From the NCBI GenBank assembly GCA_001557505.1, contig LSAX01000009.1:1984001-2048000 (forward strand): DNA of 64,000 nt. The letters are read 5' to 3'. Source of the stretch: Reticulascus tulasneorum. Lineage: Eukaryota > Ascomycota > Sordariomycetes > Glomerellales > Reticulascaceae. Positions within the stretch are counted from its first letter, which is position 1. Each line of letters starts with the position of its first letter. The position numbers were made by a program, and so were the translations under genes. This document shows, piece by piece, positions 22,128-34,715 of this stretch. Below the pieces are notes generated by a model. It was given only the letters and a program-made list of their open reading frames with translations, was not told the origin of the DNA and did not search any database.

Positions 22128-23881
22128 GTTACCATTGTTTCCAAATGAAGAGCCTCACGTTCGTAAGACGTCAGACTCCAAAATTGCCGTGCACGTGTAT
22201 GGTTCCAGGCCAGACAACATATCAACAGCAAGGAAACACGAGGGTCAGAGCCGGACACCGGCTAGTGGTTCTGTAATTGCTCACATTTACGTCCTAGCTA
22301 ATATAGGAGTTGTCGGTAATGACGGAGGGGGAAGCTGTCTTGTCAACGACAGTCGCAGCCCAGAGAGAGAACCTAGACATCATGAGGCAATATTCTTCGA
22401 CTCGTCGTATTCCTTTTCCTGCCATCCAGGCTTATCCAAGCATCCACCACGATCCGACTCGCCAAACTTGCTCGCAGCCTTAGCTAATGGATATTAGCTT
22501 GTCGGCGATCCCTGTACCACGGTGTGTCTTGAGGTGAGGTACTGCGATGCACAATCCGAGCGAATCCCCATCATCCAAGCGAATGCCACCCAGGTGGCTC
22601 TCTCTCAGCTCCAGCCTCAGCCATTACGAAAGCATAACTCTTGAAATCAGGAACAGGTTGACTTCGTCTTCGTCCAGCACCATACCAAGCATCAATATGT
22701 ACCAAAAGGGGAGTTGAGAAAGTAAAAAAGATAACAAGAGACTTGACTTCGTGACGGGCGTCGAAAGCGTACGCATCAGAACAGACTGCCACCCAACCTC
22801 AAGGCCCCCAGAAGGCCATTTGCCTTTGCCTCGCCATGACTTGAATTTTTGCTTGTGACTCCAGAGAAAATGATAAAGCGAAAAAAACGGACTGTACCAC
22901 CACCAATACTCATGATTGGGAAAGCAAGAGACAACCTCCGCTCAACTGAAAGACGTTTGCCGCGCTCCGGCTCCCGCCGAGACAAGAGTGACCCGCCACC
23001 TCCAGCGTGAGTGCACGTAACAGGGATTGCAGAGCCCAGCGAACCGCTGCCGCGCAGGTCTCTCTGAAGATTATGAACTCCAGGCTCGTGCGTCCTAAGA
23101 CCCTGCCGCAAGATGTGATATGTATTGAAACATCCTCAGGTAAAGCCCGGAACAAACAGACCAGCCGCCGCCCTTGAACAAATTAAATGCCAAACGAAAC
23201 GAGAGGAAGCAAGCGAAACATGAAAAAGAAACCTCCAGCAAGAAAATCAAGTAGCCGAGCCCCCCCTGATACTATTCTCTTATCGTACTATGTAAGTACT
23301 ATTCTCCACAGCAAAAATTTGCCCACGTAGGGGGCGAAAACCTTAGAGCGCCGGTAATCTTGCATGGGGTCAATAAAACTCGTTGCTCGTCGTTACGTCG
23401 CATAATGTGAAAATGTTGGATATTTGAAGAAGCGAAAACACAAAGCCGTCCTGAAGCACAAAATGCCATGGAGTGGGTATCGCCGCCGGGTGTGCATATC
23501 AAAATAGCTGTCTCTCTTTTATGTCGCAGGATAACGCAATAAAAAGGATACCTCCAATTCCCTCAAATCGGGAGATTGTTTTACCGACGCAGAATGGCCT
23601 CCCGGCTGTCCTTGACGAGGCCACGCCTCTGCTGTCCAGTATATTCACCCACTTGCGAGTGGGCTGTCCTGTTACCTCCAGCTCGCACGTCTGATTAATG
23701 TCTATAAGGGAAAGTACGGAAATCATTTGTCTGCCGGCCGGCGCCATGCCTGGGGCACTGAAGCTAATGATGGTTGGTCTAGTAAAGTGTGGCAGTGTGA
23801 AGCAGGAGAACCCGACTTGAATTCTCAGAAGAGCAAGGCCCTCCAAGGAGCGATCTCGTGTATGACGAGGCTGATTCCGGC

Positions 23882-25783
23882 TTAGTGGAGATGGCTTCGA
23901 GGCATGGATTCTCCTTTGACGGTGGAACTCGGGAGTCCTCTGTTGTCTGTCGGAAGGTAGTTCGAAAATCCTTGGGGATTCGGCACAGGGCTATGGCCCG
24001 GGTTGACGGGCCTAAACATGGAACCATGATCAAATCCTCCTCGTTGAATGCCATCGTATTGTGTCGTCAGATACTGATTTTGAGCGAGCGGTAGACCAGA
24101 GTGACTGCCATAATGCCCTTGTGCGGGAGGAGGCTGCTGTGTGAAGGCATATACTGCAGCGGTGCCGGGACCAGTGGAGCCAGGTTGCCAGGGTTGAGAG
24201 TACATAGCAGTCGGCGGGGGATTCGAATACTCTGTCGGCGATGTGTACAGAGAGGAACGGCGGTTCGTGTCGTGAGGGCTTGGTACCATGTCCTGCATCG
24301 GCAACCCTCCAGATGCATGGAGACCACCGCTCTCCACAAAATGAGTGTCCGCGTGCAGGTTCGGTGGCATGATTTGGGTAGAGTATTGCGAGCCTCGGAC
24401 CGGCAGTTCGCCCATGAATGGCCCTCCCTGGAGAGCTCCCGCGGGGCTATGGTCTGTACTTGGCATGTGCATCAAATCAGGTGCTGCTGAGGTCTTGGAC
24501 GGCGACACGCTCGTCGGAATGGTGTGAGGGTCTTCGTCAACCTTTATTAGAGCACCATCATCGTTCTCGGACACGTAATTCTCGGGAAATTTATCCTCGG
24601 CCATGACAAATACCTCCGTATCGCCATCTAGAAACCATCAGCGGAAACTCGTCCTTCCATAAGCTAAGAAACTTACCAATCTCCCCGTTCTTATATCGTT
24701 CCTCAAATCTTGCCACTTTGAAGATCTCGTTAAGGTACGGCTTCTTCTTCGCATTGCCTTGGTTTTCTTTATCCGCGAAAAAGGCCGAGAGCGCTTCGGT
24801 TGTAGCTTCCTCAAGCTTCTGTATGTTAAGGTTCATCTTTTGAATTGATGGATGCTGCTTCTCGACGGGCTCCACAATCATCCTAAGAATGTGGCCGAGA
24901 AGGTGTACTCGTTCTATGCCACCATGTCAGTAGAGCGTGGAGAGACATTGTAGGCCCATGCATACCTCTTTTGTAGAGGTGATCAGGCTCCTTATGTCGA
25001 ACCATCTCTTCCTTCGTCCGGCCCCACGGCTGCGGCCACCAGTCGGGCTTTTTAGTGTCCATTCCAGTGTAAGGATGTGTCGACTGCTTTTTTGGTTCAA
25101 CCACTTTGACCCAGGCCTTAGCTATGAGCTTGCACGCCGTCTGCTGGCAGTTCTTGAATCGCTGTTCGTAAAAGTCCCACACCTCCTTCGAGTTACCAAT
25201 CTTCAGACCCCTCTTCGTCGTCACAGCAATGGGGATATCATCGTCATCGTTAATGGTTCGTCGACCTGCATAAGCCCGCGGTCTCTTTCGAGTTTTGTAA
25301 GTGGAGTCATCATCAAACGTCTCGGGACCTCCTCGGCGACGGTCATGAAGCCGTCGTCCGTACTCAGAGCCGAAGGATTGCCGGTAAGTGTCACCCTCGA
25401 GCCCAAAATCGGGATCCTCATGCATTAGGGCACCTGGTCTTCGTTAGCGACATTGAACCAGCTCCTCCTAGACACCGATTTCCTACCCGATTCCCCCCTC
25501 TGTACATGTCGGACAAAGCCATCCATGCTGAAGAATTTGTTCACGGCGTTGGGGTGGTGTCGGCCTGGCCCCGAGAAAGTCTGGGTGGTTCCATCGTCCA
25601 GAATGGCTGCCACAAAGTAGTGCCTGGCGGGTATGTTGCAATGCTCTCGGAACGCCTTCTCGATGTTCTGTTCACGGGCATGGTTAGAACAGATTCAAAA
25701 TTTACGTACCCCTCCGGGGGCTAGAATACTGACGAGTGGAGGTCGACGAATGTCATGAGGAGCTTCATGATATCGTCCATCAT
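23882..25783 (-). CDS. DUF2841 protein, AFUB_079030/YDR124W-like
   Basis: Five exons (25783-25730, 25667-25487, 25433-24966, 24913-24677, 24627-23882) encode about 561 residues; all four introns (62, 53, 52, 49 bp) keep frame. The core, TTKRGLKIGNSKEVWDFYEQ through RFKNCQQTACKLIAKAWVKVV, EPKKQSTHPYTGMDTKKPDW and the helices to DGDTEVFV, resembles from memory the helical-bundle family Pfam DUF2841, named after a gene near A. fumigatus hrmA. Its biochemical role is unknown. A variable N-terminal module (HCNIPARHYFVAAILDDGTT) and a disordered Pro/Gln/Ser-rich C-terminal half suggest a nuclear regulator, but that is inference. The start is uncertain: ATG 25783 (MMDDIMKLL) is the first in-frame ATG, the frame stays open upstream to about 26150, and further 5' exons are possible. 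The first donor (GTATTC) is non-optimal. Confidence 0.8.
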
Positions 25784-27493
25784 CCGGGGGTGGATCGGCC
25801 GGGAAACGTTCTTGGTGCCACTGGTGCCTCGGGAGGTGTTCCCTCGTCCACTCTCGTACCATTGCGGTGGTGGTTTGATGGATTTAGGGGACAGATGGCG
25901 AGTGACGAGTAACAAGCATCCGTTTCCTGAATTCGGAAAGCTGAGACGTCGCTCGGGACGTATTAATAAGGCACGAGGGAGAACAGCGTATTTCGCAGCT
26001 CGAATCTGGTGCCCAGGATAAACAGGCGAGGCCTCGAATACGACGTGTAACTATACGGGTTAGGCATACATGTCAATCGGCTCGTGGAAAACGCTCCATG
26101 GGATTATCCTTACTGGAATGCGCAAGGCGGATGGATGAAAGGAAGGAGGTCGCGCGTGGACCAGACGACAATCTGGTGGGAGACAGTTCTCGTGGGTTAC
26201 GAGAAGAGTAGATAAGTCAGGGAGTGTGTCGGACTAGCGCATGTTGTGAAATCCTGGACTGGAAGGTAGCGTGGAAGGCTGTATATATGTGTGAGGGTGG
26301 GCGTATTGTACTAGATTTGCTGAAAGAGTTCAACAGGAAGTTTTTCGTCGGATATGATGGATGCTGGCTAGATATTGGTATGCCGTGCACCGGGATGAGA
26401 ACAGATTCGGATCGAGATGCGTCCAGGGAGTTCCAGAGTACCTTGGTCCTTCGGAGAGAGAAGAGTTCCGCGGGAAGCTACCTGGGAATCACCGGAGGTT
26501 TGGCGGATTGAACCCGATCAAACGCAACAACCAAGGGCTACCAGACCACCGCAGAAGGCAGATTAACCTTGAGCCGTGGTCGAGGAATTGGAATTAGAAG
26601 GATCAAAGCAACGCACTTCGTCAACAAAGCGAGCGCGTTCCGGTTGTTAGAGAAGATGATAGTGGATGGGGCGAAGTGGGTGGCGGAGATACGGGCTTGG
26701 ATTCCCAAACAGATCTATCAGTCCGCCGCACAGAGCTCCTGGGAAAGACCTTATAGTCCTCTTTGTTGTTGTCAAGTTAACTTGAGACATCGGGGGGTTA
26801 AGAATCTCCACTGGTTCGTCGGCCGTCTTTACCTTGGCCTCCACAGAATGTCTCGGAGACAGGGCGATGGCGACGAGAAGCGACAACGAGGCTGTTTGGG
26901 CTTGGAGGCAGGAGATATCCACCCCTTGATTGCACAGGCTCTCGGAGAGGAGAAAGACGTCTTCCTTTACCACGAGAGCGCAGAGAGGACGCCAATGACT
27001 TGAGACGGACGCGGTGGCGGAAACTTAGACGAGCAGCGAGGGAAGCGTGATGCTCGCAAAACTGTTTGGTGAGTTTGATCTGTCCAAGGTGTTTAGAGAT
27101 AGCTGCCGGATTATGGTATTGGCATATCCCGAATCGTTGGCGGCAGATGGCAGCCGAGAAAATGCAAGAAGCCGTTCTCCTGGAGGTGCGATGGAGGGAC
27201 GGCGTTGGATATGACTTGGAAGAGACGAGGTTCGAGGACAAGCGAGACCGGCAGGCGCAGTTTGAGCAACCATGTAAAAGCAGAGAACAGCAGCAAAAAA
27301 ACAGAAAACCGCCACCTAATCCTAGAGTACGTCTTCTATCTCCGGCCGGGTCTCAACTATGCGTTTGTGACTCCGTAGCAGTGTGCAAGGGCGATCGTAA
27401 GGGAACAGACGACTGTGAAGCAGAACTCCAGACGTGAGACTGATGACAGTGGAGAAGGACGAGAAAAGGTCTCAAGCAAGTAGTCAGCCAGTG

Positions 27494-27508
27494 ATGTATG
27501 TATGTATG
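27494..27508. repeat. (ATGT)n microsatellite
   Basis: Nearly four perfect units, with an inverse CATACATATACATACATG tract at 28048-28067 about 540 bp downstream, so the two can pair. Confidence 0.8.
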
Positions 27509-28590
27509 AACGGTGGACAGTCAAGGACCCATGGAGCAGCAAGCAGGGTACACACAATGCAGTGTATGTACAGAGCAAGCACCCTTGCTGCAGCTTGATA
27601 AGGTGTGGGCGAGGGCGACAGCGCAGGAGCAGAATGTATGTAGAAATCTCGATACGGAGACTGATCCGGCCCAGTGCCGTTACGCCGATATCCAAATCTG
27701 TGGACGGCCGCAGGGGGAGGAGAGCTGGAGCCTTTCCGTTTGGGGGTACATACATAAACACAGTATGGGTCGGGAGCTGGCTTTAGATTCAGAATCCTCC
27801 CAGCCATGAATGTACATGACCGATACGGGCACAGCTTGTACTCTGATTCTGGTTGGGCAGGGCTTTCGGGCATGTGGTAAAAAGCCACGAGACGTCGCTT
27901 GGTATTTGTGGTGGTAGTGGGTGTGAGGTTACAGTGGGCGATCCCTCCAGCCCTGACATCCCCAGACTCTCACCCCCGCCAACGACTGACCGCAGAATGG
28001 CCCCCCTCCCCCCCAGTCAGTCGTCAGAGCCGTGTGTGTGGGAGCGCCATACATATACATACATGTATTGAAGGGTAGATCCAATTCAAGCCCTGGCGCT
28101 CACATGATATTGCAACAAATATCTGTTGCCCGTTATTGCGAGGGATGAGCTGGGACACGGACATCTACAGCTCCCCAGACAGACAGACAGACGAGATATT
28201 CGCGAGTCGTCCAGCACCCGATGAAGACCTGGGAGTTTTGCCGTGCAGTGCTTTGCCTGCTGCGTCTCTCCTCTGGCCGGATTGCACACGGGGCAGGCTG
28301 CTCAGTATGCTGGCGCCTACTAGAGGTGACTTGCTGGGAAAGCCCGGTGCCGTGAGGAGAGAAAAGAAAAAAACCATTGGCAGTGCATGAGGTGTGGGAG
28401 AACCCCCCATGTCGGCGTGCAGGGGCCCAAGTGAGACACCATAGTGGGCCACTGGGGACTGGATGATGATGATGGGGTGGATGGGCAAAACATGTCAATC
28501 GGCAAGACCCCAAGAGCCTCGCCCGACATAATTTCATGATATTTGGCCGGCATCACGACGCTGATTGCATCATCCTTCAACCCTCGTTAG

Positions 28591-28601
28591 CCCCCCCCCC
28601 C
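28591..28601. repeat. Poly(dC) tract, 11 C
   Basis: An uninterrupted C11 run in gene-free DNA. Confidence 0.95.
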
Positions 28602-31306
28602 AAATCCCCTACCCTGGTTGTTGTTCTTTCCCTGTCCTTCTTCCCATCAGTGAGCGTGGTGGTGGAGATCCAGCTATGTATAGAGAAAATGCTACTGGAG
28701 CAGGCCAGGCGGCGCTCTAGCCCTCGGAGCGGAGAACATGGGGGCTAGTCTAGAAGGGAAAATGGCCAAGGCGACCCAGGGGGTGGGTGAAAGAGAGCCT
28801 GGAGGGTTGCAGCAAGCGTATAACGACACTGTCAATCACCCGGTGTTGCTTGCATGTGGTGGGGAGAAGGGTATCATTGGGCAATGACAGGCAGCTGTTG
28901 CGTCCTGGGTTGTGAGCGCTGTAACGACATGGTGGTGCATGTATGGTCAAGAGCAGAGAAGGTAGCTGCACCAAATATATCCCGACTCGGTCCAGGGTTT
29001 GCCCACTCACAAGCAGCCTCTATGGACGACCTCGACTCGGCTTGCCTTTGGCAGTCCCAGGAAATATAATTCCATCCTATCTCGTTTGCGTGCCAACGTC
29101 GCGGTTGCGCCCGGTGCAGCAATGTGGATGGGTGTATGTATTCGTAGAGGACACCTGCAAGCAGGCGGCGGCGAACCAGCACCCCTCCCCCTTCCCACCG
29201 GCTGGTGGCCCAGACGAGATGCTGGATTCAGAATTGGTATCAGACATGACAGGCGGCAGCCGCGATGATCCGTCCATTGAAGGAGGCCAGACAGGGAAGA
29301 TGGAATGACGTGTATCCGTCCAGAGTCGTATGTGCTTGAGAGTCGTATTACTGTCGAAGTAGTCCGTAGACCCCTCGCAACAAGGACAATAAAGTCCAAG
29401 TCCCAGGTCCTCCTCCCACTCCCGGTCTCGCTCTCTTACTGGCCCTGGTAAAGAGATATAGCGAATTGCCCCCAGTCGTCCCAGCAAGGTTTGCTGGTCA
29501 GTAGTCGTGGGGCTCGGATGGAGCAAGCCAAGAAAGCTCTAGCGTACCAAGGTCGGTGTTCCACGTCGAGCAAGCTTCCCTGTCGCGACGACAGTCAAAA
29601 ATTGCGGGAAAAGCGGTACGGCGCGGGAGTCCAGGTAGGTTCTGGCGTGGCTCGACAAGCATTCGTTTAGCGTCCAAGCAAAGAATTCTAGGGTTGTCGA
29701 CCCATGAAGGCGAGCAACCCAACGCGCTAGCCTTCACCATCCATGATGCTCTTGGTTCGGTTGCGGGAGTCGAAGCGTTGAAGATGGGACGATGATGAGA
29801 AGGCCCATGCTTAAGGTCCTCCGCGAGCTAACGAGCAACATGGAGTAACGTTAGGCGGTAGCTGAGGTAGTCCAAAGTAAGGTCAGTTAGGCGACAACAG
29901 CACCTGGCCAAGTCTAGGGCTCTTTCCAGAGGAATGCAGGTACTGTGCTAGGCTCTGGCATCTTGTACCTACGATATCTGGTTAGGGGCATCTCTCAACG
30001 GCCTGCCTTACAAATAGTAGCTACTGTATGAAGTCCGTAGGTCCCCCGCAGTTGTCCTTCAGCGCTTCATTCTGAGAGAGGACAAGACCGCTGCCCTCGT
30101 ACCATTCAGTATCATAATCACTTCAGTTAGTGCCGATCTTGCCGGCAGTACATGCTTAATTCTTTTTTGTAATTCTGTACTGTACATATACTAACGTAGC
30201 AGGAGATGGATCTCGTAGAAGCCCCAAGACGGCGACTCAGGGAGCCGTCCAAGGGCTGGAAACAGAAGTGGTGCATGAAAGGTGGTGATCACGGAATGCG
30301 GATAGAAATTCGTGCTGTTGGGGGGTGGAGGAGGATCAAGTTGGGGGGCACGCAGGGCCCCTGCAAATGCAGAACCCCCGCTGTAAATCTTGGGACGTCC
30401 CACCTGGCACCCCTCCCCCCCATCCTGGGTCTAGGTATGTAGCTCTGTGGGTAGGTACCTTGGGTGTGTGCCTACTTTTAGTTCCAATGGCTCCAGGGTG
30501 CCTAATTGGTAACTTGAGGTGCACCGAACCAAATATCCCAAACTCCCGAAGTCTGTCGCCGTGATTGACCACTATCCTGGCGAGTAGGCCGTGGGTGGGG
30601 GTCCCTCCCGCTCCTCAGTCTCGACCATTCATCGCAGCCATCCACCCATCGGAACTGGGACGCGTCCTGGTAGTGGTACAGTACATAGGAGAGAAAACTG
30701 GGGGTGCCAAGGAAAAGGGGAGAGCTGATGGGAGGAAAAGACGGACGGATTGGGGGTGCAGTTCCCGTTTCCTCTCTCTTGGCCAATCTTCTTTGGCCGG
30801 ATTCGTTCGTTTAAGACGCCGTTGTATAGCTGCTGTAGACGCGCAATTTGGGAGGGGGCGGACGAATAGCTGCGCACCATGTCCATAGTTGCGCGGAAAC
30901 ACCGCCCACTGCACCTAGAAACGGTAATTATCTTCTAGATTCTCTACCTGTATCCCGACAGATTGCAAAGCTCTCCCCCCCTTGAACCAGAACGTGACCT
31001 ATCAAACCTGCCAACTCAACGGTACGCTACTGGAATTAGCTAATAACCACTACCGGTTTTACGTGGCGCATTGAGACGACAAGGTGGCATCTACGTATGC
31101 GCATGTGCGAAGTAAATCTCCGTGCTGGAGCTCCAGATCCATACTCACTTACATAGAACGCCGACTACTCTGTAGCCTGGTAGTTAAAAAGTGGACTATA
31201 GGGGACTGGTGTCGGAAGCGTCGGTAATGGGGGAGGTTGCTTTGCTACCCTGACGGTGAGAGACCCCGCCGAGCGACCTCGCTTGGAAGCCTCACCGACC
31301 AGACAT

Positions 31307-31331
31307 CCCCCCCCCCCCCCCCCCCCCCCCC
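31307..31331. repeat. Poly(dC) tract, 25 C
   Basis: Twenty-five consecutive C residues followed by CTTCTTCCTC. This is the longest homopolymer in the window and lies 76 bp before a GGGTT repeat run. Confidence 0.95.
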
Positions 31332-31406
31332 TTCTTCCTCTCAACGCTTCGTGTCATCCATGCAAGTTGGTAAGTGGGTTTGGCAATGTACTCCTGGGCA
31401 GGGTAA

Positions 31407-31431
31407 GGGTTGGGTTGGGTTGGGTTGGGGG
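31407..31431 (+). repeat. G-quadruplex-type GGGTT repeats
   Basis: Four GGGTT units ending in a G5 run, preceded by GGGTAA. At least four G-tracts of three or more with 2-nt loops fit the quadruplex consensus. It is not the canonical TTAGGG telomere repeat. Confidence 0.85.
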
Positions 31432-31787
31432 AGAAGACGGTCCCAGGGGAGGGGGGTCCCCAACGGACGATCCTCTGATAATCATTCTGAACTCCCTTGT
31501 TGTTGTTGTTGATGAAGAAGTGGTGTATGAGATGTAGTAGGCCTGAAAGAGCTCTTTGGTTATCCGATCAGTGTCGTAGACAATCAGAAGATAGCCCACC
31601 TAGCTGCTGATGAGCTGGTAAATGCCACTGGGCAATCATCTTCTGCTCTGCGCGCTACGTTTTGCTGCTCCTCAGAAAAAGAAAAGAAAGCATAGCTCCC
31701 ACTAGCTATAAACCAGCTTGAATCGCGAGCCAGTCTTGTCGCGAGGTTGCGACACACACAAGCACGCACGCCCACCCCTCAACTACC

Positions 31788-31890
31788 TGCTTGTTTGCTT
31801 GTTTGCTTGTTTGCCAGCTGAACTTGCTTGGATTAGAAGGTGCAGCTCCATATCAGTGCATGCTGGGCAAAGCAAGCAAGCAAGCAATCA
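31788..31890. repeat. TTGTTTGC x3 with inverted GCAAGCAA tract
   Basis: Three perfect 8-mers TTGTTTGC (31791-31814) are followed about 50 bp later by an imperfectly complementary GCAAAGCAAGCAAGC tract (from 31867). The arms could form an imperfect hairpin. Confidence 0.75.
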
Positions 31891-31912
31891 ATCAACCCAG
31901 TCGCGCGAGATT

Positions 31913-31956
31913 GGGAGGAAAAGGAAAGAAAAGGAAAGAAAGGAAAGAAGAAAAAG
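31913..31956 (+). repeat. 44-nt polypurine tract
   Basis: An unbroken A/G stretch built from GGAAAGAA-like units. Confidence 0.85.
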
Positions 31957-34692
31957 CAAGCCCCAATCAGACCACACGGTCATTTTATCGGCTTCGCATA
32001 TCCAGGAAACCGCACCACTGCTGTAAAGGAAAAAAGTAAGGTTCACTCTCATAGTCCATAATGGCCCACCCCCAGTGCCCCATAGCTTTCTCGGGGCTAA
32101 ACCTCCGCCTTGACCAGCTCCAAGACGACTTCAATCCTATTTTACAGCATTCCGCCGTTGCGAAGAAGAGGCACCGCCCGCGAGCATCTCGCTGCTGAAG
32201 CCAACAGCTAGCTAACTAACTGAATGAGGCTACCACCCCTCCCCCCCCCTCCTTCCAGTACCCATTCTACGTGCTGCGCGTGGGTATGGTGGGATCCCGT
32301 ATTCTCCGTTTCAATGAGACGCTGGCCTGACATGGACTTGGCGGGCATTCGACGTCTTTGGACCGGATAACTGCCCGTGAATCCCACAGGTTTTGCAGAA
32401 TCGGTTCATGCCTGCAGTACGTAGTAATTACTCCGTATCCGTGGGTAATAAGTTGGAATGGAAATGAAGTGGCCGAGGCAAAGGAGAGCCGAAGCCTGTG
32501 ATATCTCACCGCTCATTGCCAAAGGGCCAGCTAACCTACCCTATGTATGCAGCTTTTCATCTTTTGGGTCGATGATTATACTTGCAATTTACGTACGGAC
32601 TACTGTTCTGGTCCATCTTTGCCCCCAATTCATCTTGTTGCAGCTTCGCCTTGCAAGGAACACACGTAAGATCCCCCCCAGAACACCTTGTTTGACACAC
32701 AGCCCAACCATTCAACATTCGGTCGGCCGCTTTTCCAAAAGTTGTCTCTCCACCGATCAGGTCGTTCCCCCTTCGCAGCTGTCAGGTTACACGGCAGAAA
32801 ACTCTAAAAGGTTCCCCCCTCAAAGTCCCTGTACGCGAACCGATCGGGAGATAGACTCTGCGCAATAACGGACTACGTACATTGCAGCTTGCGTGGAAAC
32901 CACATCAGACATTGTCCCACAGGCACTGGTGTCTCCAGATCTCTGGGCGGGGCGTTCTGTTCTGTACATATCGCTCCACGGCAGAGCGAGATGCTCATAT
33001 TCCAGATCTGCCGACAGCGATGTCCTCTGGCATGTCGGATATCAGATTGGCCGCGGCGGAATTACTGTGGGCAACCCGGTTGGACGTCGGTATAGTAGTA
33101 TATAGACGCAGCAAGAAAACCTCAGCCAGCATCTCCGAGATAGCAAACTAGCCCGTCCCATGATATCGAATCAACCCAACCACCTGGTAGAAACGTATCT
33201 CTGCTGGATCGTCAGATGCACCTGGCAGCAATCAAATACACTGTGCAGTCTCTCTATCTCGGTCTCGCATTTCCTCTCCATGTCTCATCAACGCCTCAAA
33301 ACTCCCCGCTATGGGCAAAGGAAAAAGCAACCATGCTTTGCGTCCGTCCCCTCCAGCTTCGCCCCATGGGTTGTCTCCTTGCTTTTTCTTCGCTCTCATG
33401 GCCACATTTCCGACTGAGCGGGCGTCGAACCCGTTGGGCGATGCTGAGAGAGATCGAGAGAAATCGAGATCTCACCCATCAGAAGCTGTTGAAATGAACC
33501 CCCACGACTGGACAATCTTGGAAGCCCCCCCGCTCCAGGCAAGTTCTGTCAACCCACATGCCGATGCTCTCTCCCAGATATGTAACCGTCATTCTTGTCC
33601 GAAAGGATCATTGGGGTCATCCGATGACGGGAGCCAGGTCAGGCATTGGCGAGCGGCGACTGCAGTCGCCCTTGGAGGAGAAGAGAGTTTTCTGCCTCGG
33701 TCGCATGGGTGAGTTTGATTGGGCCAAGATTCAATCAGCGCGCAACAGATTTCGCATATACATACATGGGGATATAAAATGCACACGAACAAACTCTTCG
33801 CGCACGCGGAAAAGAAAGAGAGAGTGCAGACCACTCGTTCGCAAAGCTTAATCTGTATAAACGACGCCTCCGCGTAGAACTCCTGCAAGTGTCGACTTGT
33901 CCGGACCGCTTCCGGTGTTCCGTCTGCAAGGAGGGCGACCACTGGGCCAGCGCAAACATTCTACCAATCCGCTGGGACGTTTGAAAGTTCGTCCCCCTCC
34001 GACCCAGCAGGCGTAAAAGTTGTCGATATTTGGCGGAGGCGTCGCGAAGCGGCGGAACACACGGTACGTTAGCGCCGTTTCTTGTGGCCTCTTGTCCTCT
34101 GGCGTCAGGCCATTCCGCTCCTTGGTGGCGCTGGCGTGGCTTTCCCGTCGGCGCCGGGTTCAGCAGATAACCACTCCTGTGCTGCTGGAATATCGAACCA
34201 TGGCGAGGCAATGCTTACTAGCCTATGGGGTAGTTCAGCTAGTCAGTGTATGTATGTACATGTACATACGTAGTTAGTTAGTGCGTGCCTGCACCCATGT
34301 GAAACCGGTGAAAGGATAGAGTTCTCTGCTGTTTTGGGGACCTCGGTGGACTGGGAGGAATTGGATTTCAGGTAAGCCAGCGTCCAACTGAATCTCTAAC
34401 ACGTCTTACTACGTAGCATTGGCGATCTTCCCCCAATCTTTCCAACTTGGGTTACTCTCCTTCTCTCTGCCCCCCCCCCGGGTCCCCTCAATTATACATA
34501 CATTCGAGGCGCCTCCGTCTAAGTTACTTCCCCCGACAAACCGTAACGCTTATTACGCAGCCAAGGAGCTCTAAGGGGAAAAGCCCCCCCCGGGTTTCTC
34601 AGTCAGTCAGTCTAGTGAAGCTAACTCTGCTACCCGGATCCCTCGTCGAGTAGCGTACCCGGGTCGGTCAAGTGTCAGTCAGCATTGCCCCC

Positions 34693-34715
34693 TTTTTATT
34701 TTTATTTTTATTTTT
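34693..34715. repeat. (TTTTTA)n low-complexity tract
   Basis: Short T-rich repeats; a similar TTTTA tract follows at 34956-34979. Confidence 0.8.

Larger units (their letters stand above)
19783..23881. other. 4.1-kb intergenic region between convergent CBF1 and DUF2841 genes
   Basis: No frame carries a recognisable domain, and open frames overlap on both strands. Visible structure: a 16-bp perfect palindrome (20779), a CA-rich microsatellite-like zone near 21430-21460, a 10-bp inverted repeat (21801/21828), and repeated TACCATGG elements (22080-22127). It may hold long 3' UTRs or a non-coding transcript; the sequence alone cannot tell. Confidence 0.5.

Noticed and set aside
27025..27315. Minus-strand frame starting like a signal peptide (MAVFCFFAAVLCFYMV)
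   Set aside because: The first codon is GTG, not ATG, the rest is Ser/Pro/Arg-rich without pattern, and the opposite strand is open too.
31400..31432. Possible internal telomere repeat
   Set aside because: Units are GGGTT, not the TTAGGG/CCCTAA of filamentous ascomycetes, and there is no array beyond four units.
33735..34211. Minus-strand frame of 158 codons
   Set aside because: Arg/Ser-rich and without recognisable blocks; the plus strand is equally open. Typical of random GC-rich DNA.
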